Of a stretch of DNA of 6,435 bases, positions 1 to 5,229 are shown piece after piece. Both the position numbers and the translations under genes were made by a program. How positions within the stretch are numbered: position 1 is the stretch's first letter; every line of letters begins with the position of its first letter. A model generated the notes under the pieces. That model saw nothing but the letters and a program-made list of their open reading frames with translations, ran no database searches and was not told the DNA's origin. The stretch is from an uncultured Candidatus Altimarinota bacterium (GTDB taxonomy: Bacteria > Patescibacteriota > Gracilibacteria > CAIRYL01): positions 1-6,435 of the forward strand of contig CAMZLA010000031.1 in assembly GCA_947311665.1 (NCBI GenBank), in the 5' to 3' direction.

Positions 1-2
1 AT

Positions 3-32
3 TTGATTTTATATGTGTTTCTGTGGTAGAAT
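3..32 (+). promoter_or_regulatory. Predicted promoter of the beta-CASP ribonuclease gene
   Basis: A TTGATT -35-like box lies at 3-8. After 18 nt comes TAGAAT at 27-32, preceded by TG at 24-25, which makes an extended -10. Transcription would start near 39 and leave a leader of about 24 nt before the ATG at 63. The leader (AT-rich, ending in an ATATAT run) has no Shine-Dalgarno motif. The call rests only on sequence match, but the same extended -10 form recurs at the other promoters in the window. Confidence 0.5.
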
Positions 33-62
33 ATAGGGAAAAAACCATTTAAACATATATAT

Positions 63-404
63 ATGAAAATACATTTTTCTGGAGCAGCACATGAAGTAAC
101 AGGATCGAAACATTTATTAGAAATAAATGGGAAATTTATTTTACTCGACTGTGGATTATTTCAAGGGAAACGAAAAGAAGCCGATAAAAAAAACAGAGAA
201 TTGCCTTTCAATCCAGAAAAAATTGATGTAGTCGTTGTTTCTCATGCTCATTTAGATCATTGTGGAAATTTACCATATCTCACAAAACATGGGTATAAAG
301 GGAAGATGTATATGAGTCATCAGACTTCAGATATTGTTCCTATTATGCTTGCAGATTCGGCATATATTCAAGAAATGGATGCAAATTTGCCTCTCGTCAT
401 TTAA
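63..404 (+). CDS. MBL-fold/beta-CASP ribonuclease, N-terminal part (frame 1 of a frameshifted gene)
   Basis: This is the N-terminal 113 codons of a metallo-beta-lactamase fold RNase of the CPSF-73/YSH1-like group (COG1236 type), which cleaves or exonucleolytically trims RNA in the cytoplasm. It opens with a typical strand pattern (MKIHFSGAAHEVTGSKHLL, then LLDCGLFQG). The zinc-binding signature HAHLDH is at residues 61-66 and is followed by CGNLP, as in active members. After residue 108 (Asp-Ala-Asn) the frame runs into five unrelated residues (LPLVI) and a TAA at 402-404. Family homology continues in the -1 frame from 386 onward. The start at 63 fits the family N-terminus and a promoter about 30 nt upstream, and no Shine-Dalgarno is present. 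Alone, this piece lacks the rest of the active site and should be inactive. It makes sense only joined to the next entry, by programmed -1 frameshifting, by correction of a sequencing error, or as a once-intact gene. Confidence 0.9.
   Translation: MKIHFSGAAHEVTGSKHLLEINGKFILLDCGLFQGKRKEADKKNRELPFNPEKIDVVVVSHAHLDHCGNLPYLTKHGYKGKMYMSHQTSDIVPIMLADSAYIQEMDANLPLVI
383..389 (+). other. -1 slippery heptamer at the frameshift point
   Basis: The bases A AAT TTG match X XXY YYZ in the reading frame of the upstream piece: zero-frame codons AAT (384-386) and TTG (387-389), and -1 codons AAA (383-385) and TTT (386-388). A tandem -1 slip here joins residue 108/109 directly to Ala-Ser-Arg-His-Leu-Lys in the second frame, with the zero-frame stop only 12 nt past the heptamer. 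I see no convincing stem or pseudoknot at the usual 5-9 nt spacing. A weak imperfect stem (CCG 411-413/CGG 438-440, GTTC 416-419/GAAC 425-428) lies about 21 nt away. One missing T in the TTT run would give the same protein with Phe at 109, so a deletion or read error is an equal or better explanation. Confidence 0.5.
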
Positions 405-1495
405 AAGATACCGATGTTCCAATAGAACCATTGTATACGGAAAAAGATTTACCTGCTGTTTTTTCTAAAATAGAAGGAATTTCTTTTCATAAAAAAACAG
501 AAATCTTACCAAATATTTTTGTAAAACTTTATCATGCTAGTCATATTTTAGGGGCAGCAGTTGTAGAAATTTCTTGGACTGATGAAAAAACAGGAAAAGA
601 AAAAATTCTTGTTTTTTCTGGGGATTTGGGACGACCAGAAAAAAACATGCTTCCAGATTTAGAAAGTCCAGAAAAAGCCGATTATCTGCTTACAGAATCT
701 ACATATGGAAATAGATTACATGAAACAGCCAATGAATCGAAAGCAAAAATGGCAAAAATAATAAATAGAACCGTTGAGCAAAATGGGAAAATAATTATTC
801 CATCATTTTCTCTTCAGCGAACACAAGAACTTATTTATGATTTACATCTATTGCAAGAAGAAGGGAAAATTCCATTTATGCCTATTTATGTCGATTCTCC
901 ACTTGCAATAAAAGTAACAAAAATTTATCAAAAATATAGACATGCATTCGATGAAGAAACACATACAGATTTTTTTGATAGAGGAGAAGTTCCTTTAGAA
1001 TCGAAATATATTAAATATACTCCAAGTGTAGAAGATTCTAAAAAACTGAAAAATTTAAAAGAACCAGCTATTATTTTAGCCGCAAGTGGAATGTGTGAAG
1101 GAGGACGAATTCGTCATCATCTGATGAATGAAATTGGAAAAAGAGAGAATACAATTCTCTTTGTAGGGTATCAGGCAACATATACATTGGGGAGAAGAAT
1201 TTTGGAAAAACGACCAGCGGTAAAAATTTTTAATAAATATTATAAAGTAAAAGCTGATATTCAAAAAATTAACGGATATTCTGGACATGCCGATTATAAT
1301 GAAATTTTAGATTTCATTCGTCCAATAAAAGATATTAAACGAGTTTTTGTTGTTCATGGAGAACCAACTCAGAGTTATGAATTTGCAAATAAACTGCGAA
1401 AAGAAAGAACCGATTGGATTATTGATGTTCCAGAAAGTGGAGAAGTTATAGATCCAGAAACATGTATTGGTGGAGTATGTCCGTGGAATGAATAG
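386..1495 (+). CDS. MBL-fold/beta-CASP ribonuclease, C-terminal part (frame 2 of a frameshifted gene)
   Basis: This is the remainder of the ribonuclease, read in the -1 frame. Joined to the first piece it gives 477 residues, a normal length for this family. In joined numbering the key elements are HASHILGA with the zinc ligand His161, SGDLGR with the bridging Asp188, and ESTYG (beta-CASP motif A, Glu212). Next come IIPSFSLQRTQELIYDL, VDSPLAIKVT and AASGMCEGGRIRHHL, then GYSGHADYNE (motif B, His409) and VVHGEPTQ (motif C, His432). All residues expected for a two-zinc nuclease are present, so nothing has decayed outside the single frame change. A TTG at 431 could serve as a nominal start, but that product would lack HAHLDH and the first third of the MBL fold, so independent translation is unlikely to yield an active enzyme. 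The gene ends with TAG. It converges on the minus-strand gene downstream across a structured 127-nt gap. Confidence 0.9.
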   Translation, partial: FASRHLKDTDVPIEPLYTEKDLPAVFSKIEGISFHKKTEILPNIFVKLYHASHILGAAVVEISWTDEKTGKEKILVFSGDLGRPEKNMLPDLESPEKADYLLTESTYGNRLHETANESKAKMAKIINRTVEQNGKIIIPSFSLQRTQELIYDLHLLQEEGKIPFMPIYVDSPLAIKVTKIYQKYRHAFDEETHTDFFDRGEVPLESKYIKYTPSVEDSKKLKNLKEPAIILAASGMCEGGRIRHHLMNEIGKRENTILFVGYQATYTLGRRILEKRPAVKIFNKYYKVKADIQKINGYSGHADYNEILDFIRPIKDIKRVFVVHGEPTQSYEFANKLRKERTDWIIDVPESGEVIDPETCIGGVCPWNE

Positions 1496-1519
1496 GAAAA
1501 AAATATTGTGCAGTTATTA

Positions 1520-1547
1520 AGCCTGTAGAAATACATTTCGACAGGCT
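1520..1547. repeat. Near-perfect 28-nt palindrome (hairpin)
   Basis: AGCCTGT (1520-1526) pairs with ACAGGCT (1541-1547). Inside it, GAAAT (1528-1532) pairs with ATTTC (1535-1539). There is one A/G mismatch (1527/1540) and a two-base centre (AC). It sits between convergent genes. Its GC-rich outer arm stands out from the AT-rich surroundings. No T-run follows directly on either strand, so it is not a classical intrinsic terminator. Position and shape resemble REP/BIME-type extragenic palindromes, although it may still protect 3' ends or aid termination. Confidence 0.7.
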
Positions 1548-1620
1548 CAATGTCCAGATACAGGCTTAGTGTACAAATAATACGTTCAGTGTTTGGGTAA
1601 CAAATTCAGTGTCTGAGTGT
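1541..1620. repeat. Four degenerate tandem repeats of about 20 nt
   Basis: A core of the form YTYARTGT recurs at 1546-1553 (CTCAATGT), 1565-1572 (CTTAGTGT), 1585-1592 (TTCAGTGT) and 1605-1612 (TTCAGTGT), with spacings of 19, 20 and 20 nt. The first two units also share ACAGGCT (1541-1547 and 1560-1566), so the left arm AGCCTGT at 1520-1526 could pair with either copy. The composition (GTGT, CAGT, GGG) differs from the flanking genes. Together with the palindrome this forms a compound extragenic element filling most of the gap between the convergent genes. Confidence 0.65.
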
Positions 1621-1622
1621 TT

Positions 1623-2414
1623 TTATCCATTCCCCCATTTCACTCCTTTTCCATTTACAATTCCTACATAAACAATTCCAAAAGTTCCTGTGATAATATA
1701 AAAATTTTCTTTTTTTTCTATTGTTGCATTTTCATCTTTTTTAGAAATTTCGGCTATAATATTTTCTATCTCTTTTTTTTCATCGGTTGAGAGTTTTTTG
1801 AGTGGAGAAAAATTTGGGAAAAAATTTTGTTGTGAAAGAAGTTTTTCTAAATTCTCTATTTTTTTCTCTAAAAAATCATTTTTTTCCAATGAAATATTTT
1901 CATTATCATTCATTTTAGATTTTTCATTTACTAGATTTTTTAGATTTTCTTTTTTGTGTATATTCCTATTTTTAGGAAACAAACCAATAATTATTTTTTT
2001 TAGAGACTTGAATATTTTTTTTGTTCCTGCAATTATTCCAGCAAAAGAAATTCCATCTTTCACCATATCGAAAATATATGGCATTTTATACCAATCTCCA
2101 GATATTGCTTGAATAAATCCCACAAGAGCCATGAAAAAAACTCCAACAGTAAGCCAAGCAAAAAAAGAAAGAAAACTTCCCAAAGTCCACAATGCTATAA
2201 AAATAAGAAAAAGTATAAATGCTTGTGAAGCATGATGTTGAATAAACTTTGAATCTCTTCGAGTAAGAAGAAGAATTGGAGATAAAATTAAAAAATAACT
2301 CGCCGCTGCCGTATCTTTATTATTTTCTACATCAGAATTATTAGGATTATTTTCAATTTCTTTAGTATTCTCAATATTTTCAGTGTTTTCATCAGAATGT
2401 GTTTCTATTTTCAT
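1623..2414 (-). CDS. DUF4870/Tic20-like membrane protein with charged coiled-coil tail
   Basis: This 263-residue protein has no assigned reaction. Residues 1-35 are a polar Asn/Glu-rich leader. Residues 36-125 look like the DUF4870/Tic20-like domain (PF09685 type). That domain starts with a hydrophobic helix (YFLILSPILLLTRRDSKF), followed by the family-typical FIQHHASQAFILFLIFIALW, a third membrane segment at about 82-104 and a short DWYKMPYIFD turn. Residues 131-150 form a basic amphipathic stretch. About 150-230 is highly charged, with a likely coiled coil (LEKKIENLEKLLSQ, 183-196). The last 30 residues look like beta strands (FYIITGTFGIVYVGIVNGK). Typical DUF4870 proteins are only about 100-130 residues, so the tail is an addition of unknown role. 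It may be cytoplasmic and may mediate protein contacts; that is inference. The ATG at 2414 follows a promoter-like sequence and lacks a Shine-Dalgarno. The gene is transcribed divergently from the exchanger and convergently with the ribonuclease. Confidence 0.75.
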   Translation of the reverse strand: MKIETHSDENTENIENTKEIENNPNNSDVENNKDTAAASYFLILSPILLLTRRDSKFIQHHASQAFILFLIFIALWTLGSFLSFFAWLTVGVFFMALVGFIQAISGDWYKMPYIFDMVKDGISFAGIIAGTKKIFKSLKKIIIGLFPKNRNIHKKENLKNLVNEKSKMNDNENISLEKNDFLEKKIENLEKLLSQQNFFPNFSPLKKLSTDEKKEIENIIAEISKKDENATIEKKENFYIITGTFGIVYVGIVNGKGVKWGNG

Positions 2415-2470
2415 AATATTTATTTAAAAATTGTTTATTATTAAAAAAAATATATAATATTTTTTTCTCT

Positions 2471-2499
2471 ATTATCTCATTTATTACAACATTTTTCAA
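2471..2499 (-). promoter_or_regulatory. Predicted promoter of the DUF4870-like gene
   Basis: On the minus strand TTGAAA (2499-2494) is followed after exactly 17 nt by GATAAT (2476-2471). A TG one base upstream of the -10 box makes it extended. Transcription would start near 2464 and leave a leader of about 50 nt, rich in A and T, before the ATG at 2414. The match to a sigma-70-type promoter is the best in the window. Confidence 0.55.
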
Positions 2500-2502
2500 G
2501 AG

Positions 2503-2524
2503 AAGTAATATTCAAGTAATCTTC
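2503..2524. repeat. 11-bp tandem direct repeat between divergent promoters
   Basis: AAGTAATATTC (2503-2513) is followed immediately by AAGTAATCTTC (2514-2524), with 10 of 11 bases matching. The pair lies between the minus-strand -35 box (2494-2499) and the plus-strand extended -10 (2539-2547), covering the -30 to -50 zone of the latter. A period of one helical turn would place both copies on the same DNA face, as for an operator or activator site. GAGAAG (2500-2505) and CTTCTC (2521-2526) can also pair around it. A regulatory role is inference; the region is short and low in complexity. Confidence 0.35.
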
Positions 2525-2538
2525 TCCTCTTTTTTTTA

Positions 2539-2547
2539 TGATATAAT
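2539..2547 (+). promoter_or_regulatory. Extended -10 promoter of the exchanger gene
   Basis: TGA-TATAAT is a perfect extended -10. No good -35 box lies 16-18 nt upstream, where the tandem 11-bp repeat and a T-run are found instead. The start site would be near 2554, giving a leader of about 20 nt with no Shine-Dalgarno before the ATG at 2575. Confidence 0.6.
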
Positions 2548-2574
2548 TTTTTTAGAAAAACTTTAAAAAAACTT

Positions 2575-3660
2575 ATGTCAGAATTTGTACTCATACTCTT
2601 CTCTCTTTTCATCATTATCAGCCTTATGATTCATATCATCGGGACTATTGCCGATGGAGCATTTATGGAATGGACTGAATATTTTAAAAAAAAATGGGGA
2701 CTCAGCAATTTTGTAGCAGGAGAAACTATTCAAGCGTTGGGAACAAGTGCACCAGAAATTGCTATTAGCATTATTGGGCTTTATATTTTACAAGAAAATC
2801 CTGCATTGGGAATGGCAACAATTATTGGTTCGGCTGTTTTTCAAATAACAATTGTTATTGGAGTCCCAATTCTCTATGCTAAAAAATCTGCAAAAATTGA
2901 ACCAAAAGGATTATTGAGAACCGCATCGGTTTATGGTGGATCTGTAGTTTTGCTTTGGTTTTTTGTACAAAATGGAGAAACTCCAAATCTTCTTTGGTGG
3001 GAACTTCTCATTCTCGCTCTCTATCATATTGCATATGTTATTTTTCTCATTGTCAATAGACCAAAAGGAAAAAGTGAAGACGATACTCCAGAAAATCATG
3101 ATGATGAGATTGAAGGAAAAACTTTATTTGTACGAGTTATTGATAGAATGCTGAGTTTTATTCCTACTCCAAAATCTAAATATGGGATTATGAAAGGAAT
3201 TCCTGTTGGATTTCTCATTACTCTCATTGCTATTGGAGCATCGAGCTATGTTTTTGTAGATGCATCGGTTACATTTGCCGAAATGATAGGAATTTCTTCT
3301 ACGCTTATTGCTCTTACTGTTTTAGCAGGAGGAAGTTCTATGCCAGAATTATTTTCAAATATTCCTCTCGCAAAAAAAGGAAATATTGATCAAGCAATAG
3401 GAAATGCTTTTGGAAGTAATACACTTGATATTTGTATTAGTTTTGCACTGATGTCAATTCCTTATACCTTAATGGTTGGAGGAATTTCTGGTCCAGATTT
3501 AGAGAAAATGATGACTCCCATATTATTTCTTTTTGGATATTTATTTATTGTATTATTAACTTTTGCTCTTACGAAATTTAAAACAAAACAATGGCAAGGG
3601 TGGTTTCTCATTGCATTATTTATTGCATTTGTTGTTATTAATTATTTTATGGAAGTATAA
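2575..3660 (+). CDS. Sodium/calcium exchanger family protein (CaCA)
   Basis: This 361-residue polytopic inner-membrane antiporter is of the Na+/Ca2+ exchanger superfamily (COG0530, YrbG/NCX_Mj-like), which extrudes Ca2+ in exchange for Na+. The two inverted alpha repeats are clear. Alpha-1 is ETIQALGTSAPEIAISIIG (50-68) with Glu61, followed by IIGSAVFQITIVIG (83-96). Alpha-2 is LTVLAGGSSMPELFSNI (247-263) with Glu258, followed by AIGNAFGSNTLDICISF (274-290). By alignment to NCX_Mj from memory, Thr57, Ser58, Glu61, Ser86, Ser254, Ser255, Glu258, Ser281 and Asp285 keep the ion-site pattern, while the alpha-1 Asn (Asn81 in NCX_Mj) is Gln90. A hydrophilic loop with an acidic patch (EDDTPENHDDEIE, about 168-180) separates the halves and makes the protein longer than the usual 310-330 residues. 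The ATG at 2575 sits 27 nt after a perfect TATAAT. The phosphoglycerate mutase gene follows after 47 nt on the same strand and may share the transcript. Ion selectivity cannot be read with certainty. Confidence 0.9.
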   Translation: MSEFVLILFSLFIIISLMIHIIGTIADGAFMEWTEYFKKKWGLSNFVAGETIQALGTSAPEIAISIIGLYILQENPALGMATIIGSAVFQITIVIGVPILYAKKSAKIEPKGLLRTASVYGGSVVLLWFFVQNGETPNLLWWELLILALYHIAYVIFLIVNRPKGKSEDDTPENHDDEIEGKTLFVRVIDRMLSFIPTPKSKYGIMKGIPVGFLITLIAIGASSYVFVDASVTFAEMIGISSTLIALTVLAGGSSMPELFSNIPLAKKGNIDQAIGNAFGSNTLDICISFALMSIPYTLMVGGISGPDLEKMMTPILFLFGYLFIVLLTFALTKFKTKQWQGWFLIALFIAFVVINYFMEV

Positions 3661-3707
3661 AATAATTTCTCTATACAATAAAAATTATTTATTTACTCTC
3701 TTTTGTT

Positions 3708-5192
3708 ATGAAAAAAGCATATTTAATTATTCTCGATGGTTTTGGATTGGGTCTACATGACAAAGGAGATGCCTTGTTTCAAGGAAAAACACCATATATC
3801 GATTCTCTTCTAGAGAAATATTCTTTTGCACAATTAAAAACTCATGGTTCTGCTGTCGGATTACCAGAATTTCAAACAGGAGGAAGTGAACCAGGACATA
3901 TAACAATTGGGGCAGGGCGAGCAGTAAAACATTTATTAACAAAAATTAATGATGAAATAGATTCTGGACATTTTTTTGAAAATGAAAAATTGAAAACGCT
4001 CATGAAAAAAGCAAAAAAACAAAACAAAATTCATATCATCGGGTTGATGAGTGATGGAGGAATTCATTCGTTTCAGCCTCATGCATATGGACTGCTTGAA
4101 ATGGCAAAAAAAAATGGAATAGAAAATATTTTTATTCATTTTATTTCAGATGGAAGAGATGTTGGAGATAGAACGGCAAAAGAATATGTTCATCAGTTGC
4201 AGAAAAAAAATATTGGGAAAATAGCAAGTCTGGGAGGTCGATTTTTTGCTATGGATAGAGATAATAATTGGGAACGGACTGAAAAGTATATGAATGTTAT
4301 TTTTGGGAAAATTGATGAGGAAAATATTTCACCTGATGAATATATAGAAAATTTTTATTCTTCTTCATCAGATTCAGATTATTATATTCCGCCAGTTCTT
4401 TTTGATGAAAATGGAAAAATTGAAACAGGCGATATTGTGATAAATATTAATTATAGAACAGATAGAATGCGTCAGTTATCTAAAAAATTGATAGAAATTA
4501 TTGATATTGGAAACTATGGAATTTTTGGTCCATATTGTGATTTTACAGAAGAAAAAGCTGTAGAGCCATTTCATTTTGGAGATATAACGATTAAAAATAG
4601 TCTTGGAGAAATTGTTTCACAAAACGGAGGAAGTCAATTACGAATTTCTGAAACAGAAAAATTTAATCATGTAACATATTATTTTTCTGGACAAAGAAAA
4701 GAAAAATTTATAAATGAAGAAAGAATTTTAATAAATTCTCCTAAATGCAAAACATATGCAGAAAAACCAGAAATGTCAGCCATTGAACAAACAGAAGCAT
4801 TAATGAAAGAAATGCGAAACAATGAATATAATCTCATTGTTCAAAATTATGCAAATGCCGATCTTGTTGGGCATTCTGGAAATTTAAAATCAGCAGAAAA
4901 AGCAGCAGAAATATTAGATAATTGTTTGCAAAAAATCATTCCTTTTGCACAAAAAAAAGAATATGAAGTTTTTGTAACTGCCGATCATGGAAATGCAGAA
5001 GTAATGATAAATAGTGATGGATCTGTAAATAGTTCACATACACAAAATTTTGTTCCGTTTATTTGGGTTGCAGAAAATAAAAAAATAATAAAAAAACAAG
5101 GAACATTACAAGATATTGCCCCTAGCATCTTGTCTGTTTTGGGATATAATATTCCTGATGAAATGACTGGTGAGATGATATGGGGGAAATAA
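3708..5192 (+). CDS. gpmI: 2,3-bisphosphoglycerate-independent phosphoglycerate mutase
   Basis: This cytoplasmic enzyme interconverts 3- and 2-phosphoglycerate in lower glycolysis/gluconeogenesis, using two metal ions (usually Mn) and a phosphoserine intermediate. It is 494 residues long, near the family norm of about 510. The alkaline-phosphatase-like core carries Asp10 (ILDGFG), nucleophile Ser60 (GGSEPGH), Asp385 and His389 (NADLVGHSG), Asp426 and His427 (TADHGNAE) and His444 (SSHTQNFVPF). The inserted transferase domain carries His120 (SDGGIHS), Arg150-Asp151 (SDGRD), Arg184 and Arg190 (MDRDNNWER), Arg250 and Arg253 (NYRTDRMR) and Lys318 (ETEKFNHVTYYFSGQ). All catalytic and substrate residues of the Geobacillus enzyme appear matched. 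The usual GNSEVGH is GGSEPGH here. The ATG at 3708 gives the expected MKKAYLIILDG N-terminus, with no Shine-Dalgarno. A TACAAT at 3674-3679 could be a weak own promoter; otherwise the gene is read through from the exchanger. It converges on the transporter gene 33 nt downstream. Confidence 0.97.
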   Translation: MKKAYLIILDGFGLGLHDKGDALFQGKTPYIDSLLEKYSFAQLKTHGSAVGLPEFQTGGSEPGHITIGAGRAVKHLLTKINDEIDSGHFFENEKLKTLMKKAKKQNKIHIIGLMSDGGIHSFQPHAYGLLEMAKKNGIENIFIHFISDGRDVGDRTAKEYVHQLQKKNIGKIASLGGRFFAMDRDNNWERTEKYMNVIFGKIDEENISPDEYIENFYSSSSDSDYYIPPVLFDENGKIETGDIVININYRTDRMRQLSKKLIEIIDIGNYGIFGPYCDFTEEKAVEPFHFGDITIKNSLGEIVSQNGGSQLRISETEKFNHVTYYFSGQRKEKFINEERILINSPKCKTYAEKPEMSAIEQTEALMKEMRNNEYNLIVQNYANADLVGHSGNLKSAEKAAEILDNCLQKIIPFAQKKEYEVFVTADHGNAEVMINSDGSVNSSHTQNFVPFIWVAENKKIIKKQGTLQDIAPSILSVLGYNIPDEMTGEMIWGK

Positions 5193-5193
5193 T

Positions 5194-5229
5194 ATGATGA
5201 AAATAATTTTATAACAATTATTTCATTAT
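5194..5229. terminator. AT-rich hairpin between convergent genes, possible bidirectional terminator
   Basis: Bases 5194-5208 pair with 5216-5229 in a stem of 14 pairs (one G-T, one bulged A at 5203) around a 7-nt loop (TTATAAC). It fills the 33-nt gap between gpmI and the transporter gene and includes the transporter's TAA stop (5226-5228). The stem is almost wholly A/T with a single G-C pair, and no clean T-run follows. Terminator function is therefore plausible from position but not strongly supported by sequence. Confidence 0.4.

Noticed and set aside
1076..1288. Open frame on the minus strand inside the ribonuclease gene
   Set aside because: It is a shadow of the beta-CASP coding frame, has no recognisable domain, and has no start signal.
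431..1495. Stand-alone gene starting at TTG 431
   Set aside because: It begins inside the MBL fold without the HAHLDH motif, and homology continues upstream in the same frame to 386 and then in the other frame.
1520..1620. CRISPR array or tRNA
   Set aside because: The repeats are short, degenerate and nearly without spacers, and no cloverleaf or cas gene is present.
1798..2112. Open plus-strand frame of about 104 codons opposite the DUF4870-like gene
   Set aside because: Its Phe/Ser-rich protein is the antisense image of Lys/Glu-rich coding on the other strand, with no promoter.
2498..2537. GAGAAG/CTTCTC stem followed by a T-run, resembling an intrinsic terminator on the plus strand
   Set aside because: No plus-strand gene ends upstream (the neighbour is divergent), the loop is 15 nt, and the plus-strand -10 box follows at once. 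The tandem repeat explains the pairing as well.
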